A stretch of DNA of 64,000 bases from Delftia acidovorans (GTDB lineage Bacteria; Pseudomonadota; Gammaproteobacteria; Burkholderiales; Burkholderiaceae_C): positions 114,728 through 178,727 of the forward strand of contig JAITUC010000021.1 in the NCBI GenBank assembly GCA_031286585.1, read 5' to 3'. The position numbers and the translations under genes are program-made. Shown piece by piece: positions 31,553 to 40,656 of the stretch (its first letter is position 1; each line of letters opens with the position of its first letter). Below the pieces are notes generated by a model that searched no databases, was not told the DNA's origin, and worked only from the letters and a program-made list of their open reading frames with translations.

Positions 31553-32341
31553 CTAGGCGATGCCCGATTTTAGGGGGACAAAGTTCACGGCCTCCAAAAT
31601 CGACTGCGTAAACCCGTGTGAACTCTTGTCAATCACCAGCAGTGCCTGCTTACCACCCGTAACCACCATGGGCGCGACAAGCCGCCCGCCCACGGCCAGT
31701 TGGTCGCACCAGGCCGAGGGCATGCTCTCGCCGCCAGCGGCCGAGATGATGCCCGCATACGGCGCGCCGCTGCCATAGCCTTCCATGCCATCTCCGAAGA
31801 TCAGGTGGACATTGGTCAGCCGCCAGGGACGCAGGTTGCTGCGCGCTTTCTCGTGCAGGCCGCGCAGGCGCTCGATCGAATAGACCTCGCGCGCCACGCG
31901 CGCCAGCACCGCCGCCTGGTAGCCGCAGCCCGTGCCGATTTCCAGCACACGCCCCAGGCCCGACTTCGCGGCTTCCGAACCCAGCAGCAGCTCGGTCATG
32001 CGGGCGACCACGCTGGGCTTGGAGATCGTCTGGCCCAGGCCAATGGGCAGACTGGTGTCCTCATAGGCCTGGTTGACCAGGGCGCTGTCCACAAAGCGGT
32101 GCCGCTCCACCGATCCCATGGCGGCCAGCACGGCCGGCGACTGTATGCCGGTGGCAGACAGCCGCTGCACCATGCGTGCGCGGACGGCGGCCGAATCCAG
32201 GCCGATGCCCGAAGGCTGTTGCGGGGCACGGGCACCGGCCGGCGCCAGCGCGGAGCGCGCAGGCGCCGCGCGCGAGGCCGGCGGAGGGGTTTGCGCCGAA
32301 CGCGCCACCCACGAGGGAACTCCGGGACGGCGCTCGCTCAC
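31553..32341 (-). CDS. pcm: Protein-L-isoaspartate O-methyltransferase
   Basis: Repairs isoaspartyl residues in aged proteins using SAM. The 262-residue protein has the SAM motif [19 protein letters not shown] near 143-161 and the PCMT signature around [18 protein letters not shown], with an Ala/Pro-rich N-terminal extension of about 45 residues. Start is GTG at 32341, overlapping the surE stop (GTGA). surE-pcm-nlpD is the classic stationary-phase cluster. Confidence 0.96.
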   Translation of the reverse strand: MSERRPGVPSWVARSAQTPPPASRAAPARSALAPAGARAPQQPSGIGLDSAAVRARMVQRLSATGIQSPAVLAAMGSVERHRFVDSALVNQAYEDTSLPIGLGQTISKPSVVARMTELLLGSEAAKSGLGRVLEIGTGCGYQAAVLARVAREVYSIERLRGLHEKARSNLRPWRLTNVHLIFGDGMEGYGSGAPYAGIISAAGGESMPSAWCDQLAVGGRLVAPMVVTGGKQALLVIDKSSHGFTQSILEAVNFVPLKSGIA

Positions 32342-33141
32342 GGTTGCACCGCCCCGCCCTGGGCCGCCTGCGCGCCCTGGCCTGCCGACGCCAGCCTGGC
32401 CGCCGTCTGCGCCCAGTAGCCCAGGTTGTCGTGGTCGGTCAGGTCCACCTTCAGCGGCGTGACGGACACATGGCCGTGCGCCGTGGCGTGGAAGTCCGTG
32501 CCCTCCGAGTCATCCTTGGCCGCGCCTGCGCTGCCTATCCAGTACATCATTTCGCCGCGCGGGCTCTCCTGGGTGATGACGCGTTCGGCCGCATGGCGGC
32601 GGCCCAGCCGGCACAGCTTGAGGGGCTTGAGCGCGGACAAGGGCATGTTGGGAATGTTCACGTTGAGCAGCCAGGGCGACAGGCCGATCAGTTCCTGGGA
32701 TTGCATGTCCATGACCAGCTGGCGCGCGGCGGCGGCAGCGGCCTCGATCTCGGACCAGCCCTTGTCCACCTGCGAGAAGGCAATGGCGGGAATGCCGAAC
32801 AGAAAGCCCTCCATGGCGGCGCCCACGGTGCCGGAATAGATGGTGTCGTCGCCCATGTTGGCGCCGTTGTTGATGCCCGAGACCACCAGGTCGGGGCGGT
32901 AGCCCAGCAGGCCGGTCAGGGCGATGTGCACGCAGTCCGCCGGCGTGCCGTTGACATAGCGAAAGCCGTTGTGGGCCTGGTGCACATACAGCGGCGCGTT
33001 CAGCGTCAGGGCGTTGGACTTGGCACTGTTGTTGTGCTCCGGCGCCACCACCTCGACGTCTGCCACCGTGCGCAGCGCCTCGTACAGGGCCTGGATGCCG
33101 GGCGCCTGGTAGCCGTCGTCGTTACAAATGAGAATCTTCAT
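32338..33141 (-). CDS. surE: 5'/3'-nucleotidase SurE
   Basis: Metal-dependent phosphatase acting on nucleoside monophosphates, linked to stationary-phase survival. The 267-residue protein begins [15 protein letters not shown], with the metal-binding Asp8-Asp9, and has the [11 protein letters not shown] loop, [12 protein letters not shown] and [11 protein letters not shown] signatures. The C-terminus has a Gln/Ala-rich tail. The start is ATG 33141; reading further upstream is not SurE-like. It is divergent from the oxidoreductase gene at 33259, with 117 bases between them. Confidence 0.96.
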   Translation of the reverse strand: MKILICNDDGYQAPGIQALYEALRTVADVEVVAPEHNNSAKSNALTLNAPLYVHQAHNGFRYVNGTPADCVHIALTGLLGYRPDLVVSGINNGANMGDDTIYSGTVGAAMEGFLFGIPAIAFSQVDKGWSEIEAAAAAARQLVMDMQSQELIGLSPWLLNVNIPNMPLSALKPLKLCRLGRRHAAERVITQESPRGEMMYWIGSAGAAKDDSEGTDFHATAHGHVSVTPLKVDLTDHDNLGYWAQTAARLASAGQGAQAAQGGAVQP

Positions 33142-33258
33142 GGATACAGCGGGGATTGCGGGCGATTGTAGGCGGGCGTCTCGTCGCCCGAGGGACAGGA
33201 GGCATTCCCACCACACTCCTATCATCGGCCAGGCATTCAATCACAGGAGACAACCACC

Positions 33259-34239
33259 ATGCACGCTTGGCTTTGCACCACGCCCACAGGCGTCGATCAA
33301 CTGCAGTGGACGCAGCTGCCCACGCCCACGCCGGGCCCGGGGCAGGTACTGCTCGAAGTGAAGGCGGCCAGCCTGAACTTTCCCGATCTGCTGATCGTGC
33401 AGAACAAGTACCAGATGAAGCCAGAGCTGCCGTTCGTGCCGGGCTCGGAATACGCGGGCGTGGTCCAGGCCGTGGGTGAAGGCGTGAGCCACCTGGCCGT
33501 GGGCCAGCGCGTGGCCTGCCTGTCGGGCACGGGTGGCTTCGGCACCCATACGCTGGCGCCGGCCGCGCTGTGCATGCCGCTGCCAGATGGTTTCAGCTTT
33601 GTCGATGCTGCGGCCTTCATCATGACCTATGCCACCTCGCACCATGCGCTGATCGACCGCGGCCAGCTGCGCGCGGGCGAGACCGTGCTGGTGCTGGGCG
33701 CGGCGGGCGGCGTGGGCACGGCCGCCATACAGATCGCCAAGGCGGCGGGCGCGCGCGTGATCGCGGCGGCCTCCACCGACGAGAAATGCGCGCTGTGCAA
33801 GGCGCAGGGCGCCGACGCCACCATCAACTACAGCCAGGGCGACCTGCGCGCCGCCATCAAGGAGGCCACCGACGGCAAGGGCCCAGACGTGGTCTACGAC
33901 CCCGTGGGCGGCGACTTCGCCGAGCCGGCCTTCCGCTCCATCGCCTGGCGCGGCCGCTATCTGATCGTGGGCTTTGCCGCAGGCCCGATTCCTGCCCTGC
34001 CGCTGAATCTGCCGCTGCTCAAGGGCGCATCGCTGGTGGGCGTCTTCTGGGGTGAGTTCTCCCGGCGCGAGCCCAAGGCCAATGCGGCCATGATGCAGGA
34101 GCTGGCGCAGTGGTACGGCCAGGGAAGGATCAAGCCCGTGATCGACCGCACCATGCCCATGGCCGAGCTGCACGCCGCCTATGCGCGCATGGGATCGCGC
34201 CAGGTGCAGGGCAAGCTGGTGATGGTCAACGAGCAGTGA
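33259..34239 (+). CDS. Quinone oxidoreductase-like zinc-independent MDR protein
   Basis: A 326-residue medium-chain dehydrogenase/reductase of the NADPH:quinone oxidoreductase group. It shows the GroES-like N-domain (AGVVQAVGEGVSHLAVGQRV) and the Rossmann motif GAAGGVGTAAIQIAKAAGARVIA near 151-173; the Cys ligands of zinc enzymes are absent. It likely reduces quinones, enones or acyl-CoA-type substrates; the substrate is unknown. ATG at 33259 has AGGAGA upstream. It begins the plus-strand group at 33-40 kb. Confidence 0.88.
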   Translation: MHAWLCTTPTGVDQLQWTQLPTPTPGPGQVLLEVKAASLNFPDLLIVQNKYQMKPELPFVPGSEYAGVVQAVGEGVSHLAVGQRVACLSGTGGFGTHTLAPAALCMPLPDGFSFVDAAAFIMTYATSHHALIDRGQLRAGETVLVLGAAGGVGTAAIQIAKAAGARVIAAASTDEKCALCKAQGADATINYSQGDLRAAIKEATDGKGPDVVYDPVGGDFAEPAFRSIAWRGRYLIVGFAAGPIPALPLNLPLLKGASLVGVFWGEFSRREPKANAAMMQELAQWYGQGRIKPVIDRTMPMAELHAAYARMGSRQVQGKLVMVNEQ

Positions 34240-34297
34240 ACCGGGCGCTGGCCATGCCACACTGGAGGGCATTGCATTCTGAAACAACTGCCCACCC

Positions 34298-35896
34298 ATG
34301 GCCGAGCGCTCCGCTTCCGAACTGGCACGCGAAACCCTGCGGCAACTGGCGCTGAACCGCCTGCCGCCCACCCCGGAAAACTACACCCGCCTCTATGAAG
34401 AGGCGGCTGGCGAGCCCGGCCCCGCCAGCTTCCCCCAGGGCCCGCTGCGCCACGTCCACGCGCTGCTGCCTGCACAGACGCCCGGGCAAAAGCGGCTGCG
34501 CGACCAGCTGGGTGCCGCCATAGAGCGCAGCGACTGGCAAGGGCTGCAGCAGGTCATCACCGCCTATGCCAACGCGGCCCTGCAGCCGCCCGCCCATGAG
34601 GCCAGGCCCGTGGAACTGCCCGTGCCGCCCCCCGTCCAGGCCCTGCCCGACGACCTGACCCAGCAGTTGGCGCGGCGCTTCGAGGCCTTGTCCGCGCTGC
34701 TGGACACCCAGGACAGCAAAACCCGGCAGCTGCACCAACAGTTGATGGAGCAACTGCAATCGCCGCCCGTGGATGCCAAGGCACTGGCGCGGCGCCTGCA
34801 CGACCAGCACTACCAGCTGTCGTTCTCCATCGCCGACCAGCTTCAGGTCCTGCAACTGATGCAGGAGCTGCTGCAGGCCCTGGTGCAGCACCTGGCCCAG
34901 GACCCCACGCATGGCAGCTGGCTGGTGCCCCAGCTCACGGCCATCGAGCAGGCCATCACCCCGCCGCTGTCGCCCGCGCCCCTGGCCGATGCACGGCGCG
35001 AGCTGCAGACCGTGATCCACCGGCGCCTGCAGCTGCAGGACGGCATGGCCGCCGCGCAGCAGGCGCTCAGGGACATGCTGGGCGGCTTCGTCCAGCACCT
35101 GGCGCAGATCACGAGCAGCAATGAAACGCTGGGCGCCCGCATGGAAGAGGCAGCACGCCAGCTGGACGGCATCCAGCGCCTGGAAGACGCAGCCCCGCTG
35201 CTGCAACAGGTGCTGGAGGCCACGCGCACCATGGCCGCCGGCAGCCGCGTGGCCCAGGAGGAACTGCAGGCGCTGCGCACCCATGTCGATGCCTGCGAGG
35301 CCCGCATCAAGGCACTGCAGCAGGAGCTGGACGAGGCCGCGCGCCGCGCACGCCACGACCCGCTGACCGGCCAGCTCAACCGCCTGGGCGTGAGCGAGGC
35401 GCTGGACCGTGAGGTGGCGCGCGCCCAGCGCCATGGCCAGCCGCTGAGCGTTGCCCTGGTCGATATGGACGGCATGCAGGCCCTCAACGCCGAGCTGGGG
35501 CATGCCATGGGCGATGCCGCGCTGGTGCATGTGGCCCAGCTGGCGCGCCAGGGGCTGCGCCCGGAAGACGTGGTGGGCCGCTACGAAGGCCAGGCCTTCG
35601 TGCTGCTGCTGCCGCAGACCCCGGAGACGGCGGGCGCCCAGGCACTGCAGCGCCTTCTGCAGTTGCTGGAGCAGGCACCCTTGCCCGTTTCTGCGCAGAC
35701 CCCGGGCCAGCCCGCGCCCCGGCCCCTGAGCTTCAGCGCGGGCGTGGCCCAGTTGCAAAGCCACGAAAACGGCATGGACGTGCTGCGCCGCGCCGACACC
35801 GCCATGCTGCAGGCCAAGGAGCGCGGCAAGCGCTGCATTGCCACGGCATCAGGCGCACAATGGCAACCGGTTGGAAATGCAGGCACCGGCCTTTGA
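34298..35896 (+). CDS. GGDEF-fold protein with degenerate active site
   Basis: A 532-residue cytosolic protein. The first 330 residues are Gln/Leu/Ala-rich and mostly helical, with coiled-coil character from about 230 to 350 (LQALRTHVDACEARIKALQQELDEAARRARHD). The C-terminal 170 residues are a GGDEF domain starting at DPLTGQLNRLG, with VDMDGMQALNAELGHAMGD, but the signature loop reads EGQAF (35585-35599) in place of GGDEF. Cyclase activity is therefore unlikely; a c-di-GMP/GTP sensor or protein-interaction role is more plausible. There is no EAL domain and no membrane helix. Confidence 0.85.
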   Translation: MAERSASELARETLRQLALNRLPPTPENYTRLYEEAAGEPGPASFPQGPLRHVHALLPAQTPGQKRLRDQLGAAIERSDWQGLQQVITAYANAALQPPAHEARPVELPVPPPVQALPDDLTQQLARRFEALSALLDTQDSKTRQLHQQLMEQLQSPPVDAKALARRLHDQHYQLSFSIADQLQVLQLMQELLQALVQHLAQDPTHGSWLVPQLTAIEQAITPPLSPAPLADARRELQTVIHRRLQLQDGMAAAQQALRDMLGGFVQHLAQITSSNETLGARMEEAARQLDGIQRLEDAAPLLQQVLEATRTMAAGSRVAQEELQALRTHVDACEARIKALQQELDEAARRARHDPLTGQLNRLGVSEALDREVARAQRHGQPLSVALVDMDGMQALNAELGHAMGDAALVHVAQLARQGLRPEDVVGRYEGQAFVLLLPQTPETAGAQALQRLLQLLEQAPLPVSAQTPGQPAPRPLSFSAGVAQLQSHENGMDVLRRADTAMLQAKERGKRCIATASGAQWQPVGNAGTGL

Positions 35897-35956
35897 TCCA
35901 CCCAAGGCCAAGCCCCGTCTTTCCCCGCTTTTTTGCGCCACCTGCCCCGAACCGCC

Positions 35957-37591
35957 ATGCTCCTGCCCTTCAGCGCCTCCGTCCCAGCACCGCGGCGCCA
36001 GTTTCTGGTCGGCTCGGGCCTGGCCACGGCGCTGGGCCAGTTGCCGGCCTGGGCCCGGCTGGGCGAACGTCCTGCGCACAACCCCTTCACGCTGGGCGTG
36101 GCCAGCGGCGACCCCGAGCCCGACAACGTGCTGCTGTGGACGCGGCTGACGCCGCCGCTGGCCCAGCTGGGCGAGACCGACACCACGGCCATGCCCGCGC
36201 TGCGCATCCGCTGGGAGCTGTCCCACGACCCGCTTTTCCGCCACATCGTGCGCAGCGGCGAGGCCATGGCCCAGCCCGAATGGGGCCACGGCGTGCATGT
36301 GCAGGTAGGTGGACTGGCGCCGGACCGCTGGTACCACTACCGCTTCATGCTGGGGCAGGCGGTCAGCGGCACGGGCCGCTGCCGCACGGCGCCCGCCCCC
36401 GGCAGCCTGCCGCAGCGCCTGCGTCTGGCCTATGCCTCCTGCCAGCGCTGGGAGCATGGCTACTACGCGGCCTGGCGCCAGGTGGTGCAGGACGCGCCGG
36501 ACCTGGTGATCTTCCTGGGCGACTACATCTACGAATACGCCACGCCCGCCATGACGCTGGGCCTGGCCCGCACGCACAACCTGCGCGCCGCGCAGACCCT
36601 GCAGGACTACCGCGACCGCTACGCCCTGCACAAGAGCGACCCGCTGCTGCAGGCCGCGCACGCCCTGTGCAACTGGTCCGTGGGCTGGGACGACCATGAG
36701 GTGGAGAACAACTACGCGGGCGACCAGGGCCAGGGCGATGCCGCGCGTTTCCTGGCCCGTCGCATGGCCGCCTGGCAGGCCTTCTACGAAAACATGCCGC
36801 TGCGCGCCAGCGCGCTGACGGGCGCCGGGGCATCGCATGGCGGCGGCGGACTGCAGCTGTACCGCAGCCTGCAATGGGGCCGGCTGGCCCGGCTGCATCT
36901 GCTGGACGGCCGCCAGTACCGCAGCGCCCAGGCGTGCCGCACCGAGGGCGAGGCGGACAAGGGCAGCGTGCGCCCTGCGCAATGTGCGGCCCTGTCGGAT
37001 ACGGCGCGCAGCTTCCTGGGCTGGACACAGGAGCAGTGGCTGTACCGCCAACTGGCCGAGGACGCCCGCCACCCGGGCAGCGAGAGCCCGCGCTGGAGCA
37101 TCCTGGCCCAGCCCACCCTGCTGTCCGCGCACCGGCCGCCCTCGGGATCGCAGGCCACGGACAGCTGGGACGGCTACCCGGCCGCGCGCCAGCGCCTGGT
37201 GCACCACCTCACGCCGGGCGCCCAGCCCACGCCGCGCAACAGCGTGCTGCTGGGCGGCGACCTGCACCAGAACTACGTCTGCGCCGTGCATGCCGATCCC
37301 GAGGCCGCGCCCGAACGGCGCAACCCCATCGTGGCCAGCGAGTTCTGCAGCACCTCGATCACCTCGCGCAGCGGCACCACGCAGGCCAAGGTCGATGCCA
37401 TCGTCGCCCACAACCCGCAGGTGCTGTATGCACGCTGCGAGGAACGCGGCTATGGCCTGGCAGACATCACGCCCGAACGCTGGACCAGCGAATTGCGTGC
37501 CGTGGCCAACCCCATGCGCGCCGACAGCCGCATCTACACGCTGGCCCGCTTCACCGTCGAGGACAGGCGGCCCGGCCCCGTGGCCAGCTGA
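35957..37591 (+). CDS. PhoD-like alkaline phosphatase/phosphodiesterase
   Basis: A 544-residue exported metallophosphoesterase. It begins with a Tat-type signal (PRRQFLVGSGLATALGQLPAWA) and has the PhoD N-terminal beta domain (FTLGVASGDPEPDNVLLWTRLTP) and metal-ligand segments FLGDYIYEY, WDDHEVENNY and LGGDLHQNY. Known PhoD enzymes hydrolyse phosphate mono- and diesters in the periplasm using Fe and Ca. Start at ATG 35957 was chosen because it precedes the Tat signal; the upstream in-frame TTG adds nothing. No Pho box is obvious in the 60-base gap upstream. Confidence 0.92.
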   Translation: MLLPFSASVPAPRRQFLVGSGLATALGQLPAWARLGERPAHNPFTLGVASGDPEPDNVLLWTRLTPPLAQLGETDTTAMPALRIRWELSHDPLFRHIVRSGEAMAQPEWGHGVHVQVGGLAPDRWYHYRFMLGQAVSGTGRCRTAPAPGSLPQRLRLAYASCQRWEHGYYAAWRQVVQDAPDLVIFLGDYIYEYATPAMTLGLARTHNLRAAQTLQDYRDRYALHKSDPLLQAAHALCNWSVGWDDHEVENNYAGDQGQGDAARFLARRMAAWQAFYENMPLRASALTGAGASHGGGGLQLYRSLQWGRLARLHLLDGRQYRSAQACRTEGEADKGSVRPAQCAALSDTARSFLGWTQEQWLYRQLAEDARHPGSESPRWSILAQPTLLSAHRPPSGSQATDSWDGYPAARQRLVHHLTPGAQPTPRNSVLLGGDLHQNYVCAVHADPEAAPERRNPIVASEFCSTSITSRSGTTQAKVDAIVAHNPQVLYARCEERGYGLADITPERWTSELRAVANPMRADSRIYTLARFTVEDRRPGPVAS

Positions 37592-37728
37592 CAGGGCACT
37601 GACGCAGAGCACGACCGAAGGGCACTTTCAGCAGGCCAGGGAATCAGTGGCTATCCTGACATCGTCCCCCGGCATGCCACCTATCGTATGGTGAGCTGCC
37701 CTGCCCCGCCCACCGGAACACGGAAGCC

Positions 37729-38958
37729 ATGCACCTGACTTTCAGCGCCTACTACACCCTGATATTCGCCGCCCTCGTCCTGCTGCTGGGCAAATGGCTG
37801 GTGCAGCACCTGCGCCTGCTGCGCGAATTCAACATCCCCGAGCCCGTGGCCGGCGGCCTAGTCGTCGCGGTCACCCTGTTCGTGCTCAACCAGGCCCTGG
37901 GCTACACCTTCAGCTTCAGCAGCGAGCTGCAGATGGCCTTCATGCTGGTGTTTTTCTCGTCCATCGGGCTGAGCGCCAATTTCGCCAAGCTGCGCGAAGG
38001 CGGCCGTTCGCTGCTGCTGTTCCTGGCCGTGGTCGCCGTCTTCATCGGGCTGCAGGACCTGGTCGGCGTGAGCCTGGCCACGATGCTCGGGCTCGACCCG
38101 CTGTTCGGACTGATCGCAGGCTCCGTCACCCTGACGGGCGGCCATGGCACGGCCGGTGCCTGGGGCCAGGTTTTCGAGCGCGAATACGGCATCCAGGGTG
38201 CGGTCACCCTGGGCATTGCCTGTGCCACCTTCGGACTGGTGATCGGCGGCCTGATCGGCGGCCCGCTGGCCAAGGCCCTGATCACGCGCCGCAGGCTTGC
38301 CGTGCACGACCCCGCAGCCGCCCCCGAAAAACAGCCCCCGCTGGGCGAAAGTGCAAGCCACGGCGGCTTCGAGAACCCCGAGCAGACGCGCCTGATCACC
38401 ACCAGCGCGGCCATAGAAACACTGGCCCTGTTCGCAGGCTGCCTGGGCTTTGCCGAGTTCATGGCGCAGTTCACCGCCGGCACCCTGTTCTCCCTGCCCA
38501 CCTTCGTCTGGGCGCTGGCAGGCGGCGTCGTGATCCGCAATGCGCTGGACTATGTCTTTCACTTCCAGGTATTTGACCGGGCCATCGACGTCTTCGGCAA
38601 TGCCTCGCTGTCCATCTACCTGGCCATGGCCCTGCTGTCGCTCAAGCTGTGGGAGCTGGCGGGGCTGGCGGCGCCGCTGATGGTGATCCTGGCGGCCCAG
38701 ACCCTGGTGATGGGCCTGTACGCCGCGCTGGTGACTTTCCGCATCATGGGCAGCAACTACGATGCGGCCGTGCTGGCCGCCGGCCACTGCGGTTTCGGCA
38801 TGGGAGCCACGCCCACGGCCGTGGCCAACATGCAGGCCATCACCAACCAGTACGGCCCCTCGCACAAGGCCTTCCTCATCGTGCCGATGGTGGGCGCCTT
38901 CTTCGTCGACATCATCAATGCCACGGTGATCCAGCTGTTCATCCGCTGGCTGCACTGA
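37729..38958 (+). CDS. gltS: Sodium/glutamate symporter GltS
   Basis: Inner-membrane Na+-coupled glutamate transporter. The 409-residue protein is rich in hydrophobic helices (about ten) and contains family signatures: VAGGLVVAVTLFVLN near 42-56, SVTLTGGHGTAGAWG, the second half-repeat HCGFGMGATPTAVANMQA and AFLIVPMVGAFFVDIINA. Two inverted repeats each carry a re-entrant Gly-rich loop. Length matches E. coli GltS (401). It precedes the PLD lipoprotein gene by 23 bases. Confidence 0.95.
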   Translation: MHLTFSAYYTLIFAALVLLLGKWLVQHLRLLREFNIPEPVAGGLVVAVTLFVLNQALGYTFSFSSELQMAFMLVFFSSIGLSANFAKLREGGRSLLLFLAVVAVFIGLQDLVGVSLATMLGLDPLFGLIAGSVTLTGGHGTAGAWGQVFEREYGIQGAVTLGIACATFGLVIGGLIGGPLAKALITRRRLAVHDPAAAPEKQPPLGESASHGGFENPEQTRLITTSAAIETLALFAGCLGFAEFMAQFTAGTLFSLPTFVWALAGGVVIRNALDYVFHFQVFDRAIDVFGNASLSIYLAMALLSLKLWELAGLAAPLMVILAAQTLVMGLYAALVTFRIMGSNYDAAVLAAGHCGFGMGATPTAVANMQAITNQYGPSHKAFLIVPMVGAFFVDIINATVIQLFIRWLH

Positions 38959-38981
38959 CCACCGCGAACACCGAAAGCACC

Positions 38982-40613
38982 ATGCCCCTGCTGCGCCGTG
39001 CCCTTGCCGCCACCCAGGCGCTCGTACTGACCCTGCTGCTTGCAGGCTGCAGCCTGCCGCCCCTGGCCGGCCGCAGCGAATCCACGGCGCTGCCACCCGA
39101 GGCCGCCCAGGTCACGCTGCTGGGCCAGGCGCTGGCCCCGCTGCTGGACCGGCACCCGGGGCTCACCGGCATCCACGCGCTTTCCGACGCACGCAACGCC
39201 TACGCGGCGCGTGCCCTGCTGGCCCGCGTGGCCCAACGCACGCTGGATGTGCAGTACTACATCTGGCGTGACGACACCACGGGCCACCTGCTGCTCGACG
39301 AACTGCGCCAGGCCGCCGACCGGGGCGTGCGCGTGCGCCTGCTGCTGGACGACGGCGGCACGGCGGGGCTGGACACGCAGCTCAGCGCGCTGGACCGGCA
39401 TCCGCAGATCGAGGTGCGGCTGTTCAACCCCTTTGCGCAGCGCACGCCCAAGGCGCTGGGCTATGTCACGGATTTCTCCCGCACGCAGCGGCGCATGCAC
39501 AACAAGAGCTTCACGGCCGACAGCCAGGCCAGCATCGTGGGTGGTCGCAACATCGGCGACGAGTACTTCGCGGCCACCGACGGCGTGCTGTTCGCCGACC
39601 TGGACGTGGTCGCCATGGGGCCGGTGGTGGCCGATATCGCGCACTCGTTCGACCAGTACTGGGCCAGCGCCTCGGCCTACCCCGTGGCCAGCCTGCTGCC
39701 GCCGCTGCCCGACTACGCGGTGGCGCGCGCCAGCGAGGCCCTGGCCACCGAGGTCCAGCGTCCCGAGGCCCAGGCCTATGTGCACGCCGTGGCGCAAAGC
39801 CCGTTCACGCAAGAGCTGCTGGCCGGCCGCCTGCCCCTGCGCTGGGCCCATGCCACCCTGGTCAGCGACGACCCGGCCAAGGTGCTGGGCCAGGTGCCCA
39901 GGGAGGGCCTGCTGATCACCCAGCTGGCGCCCGCCATCGGCCAGCCGCGGCGCCAGCTGGACCTGGTCTCGCCCTACTTCGTGCCCACCGAGGCCGGCGT
40001 GCGCGCCCTGGCCTGCCTGCGCCGCCAGGGCATTGCCGTGCGCGTGCTCACCAACAGCCTGGAGGCGACCGACGTGGCCGTGGTCCACGCCGGCTATGCG
40101 CGGTACCGGCGCCCGCTGATCGAGGAAGGCGTGCAGCTGTACGAGCTGCGCCGCCAGATCGGCGAGCCGGACACGCCCGCCGCCGATGCAGGCGTGCCCA
40201 GGCTGGGGCCACCATCGCCCGCCGCAGCCTCGGGCGGGAAGTCGGGCGTGGGTTCGGGCAGCCGCCCCGGCAGCTCGGGCTCCAGCCTGCATGCGAAGAC
40301 TTTTGCGGTCGATGGCGAGCGCATCTTCGTGGGCTCGTTCAACTTCGACCCGCGCTCGGCCCACCTCAACACCGAGATGGGCCTGCTGATCGACAGCCCC
40401 GAGATGGCTTCGCAGATGAGCCGCATGCTCGACCAGAGCCTGCCGGCAGCCGCCTACCACGTGCAGATCGACGCACAGGGCCGCCTGAGCTGGACCACGG
40501 AAAGCGGCACGCCGCCTGCGCCGCTCACCACCACCACCGAGCCCGGCAGCAGTGCATTCAAGCGCCTGATGCTGCGCGTGCTGGGCTGGCTGCCCATCGA
40601 GGGGCTGCTCTGA
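38982..40613 (+). CDS. Phospholipase D-family lipoprotein
   Basis: A 543-residue protein with a lipoprotein signal (lipobox LAGC, Cys near 23) and two HKD half-sites: HNKSFTADSQASIVGGRN (near 177) and HAKTFAVDGERIFVGSFNFDPRS (near 437), both intact, with an inserted Gly/Ser-rich stretch before the second. This is a ClsC-like/PLD-superfamily enzyme, acting on phospholipids or phosphodiesters in the envelope; cardiolipin synthase activity cannot be proven here. The start is ATG 38982. It is probably co-transcribed with gltS. Confidence 0.9.
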   Translation: MPLLRRALAATQALVLTLLLAGCSLPPLAGRSESTALPPEAAQVTLLGQALAPLLDRHPGLTGIHALSDARNAYAARALLARVAQRTLDVQYYIWRDDTTGHLLLDELRQAADRGVRVRLLLDDGGTAGLDTQLSALDRHPQIEVRLFNPFAQRTPKALGYVTDFSRTQRRMHNKSFTADSQASIVGGRNIGDEYFAATDGVLFADLDVVAMGPVVADIAHSFDQYWASASAYPVASLLPPLPDYAVARASEALATEVQRPEAQAYVHAVAQSPFTQELLAGRLPLRWAHATLVSDDPAKVLGQVPREGLLITQLAPAIGQPRRQLDLVSPYFVPTEAGVRALACLRRQGIAVRVLTNSLEATDVAVVHAGYARYRRPLIEEGVQLYELRRQIGEPDTPAADAGVPRLGPPSPAAASGGKSGVGSGSRPGSSGSSLHAKTFAVDGERIFVGSFNFDPRSAHLNTEMGLLIDSPEMASQMSRMLDQSLPAAAYHVQIDAQGRLSWTTESGTPPAPLTTTTEPGSSAFKRLMLRVLGWLPIEGLL

Positions 40614-40656
40614 CAAGCCCAGCCCAGCGCAGCCCGGTCTGGCACGGCCCCGCCGC

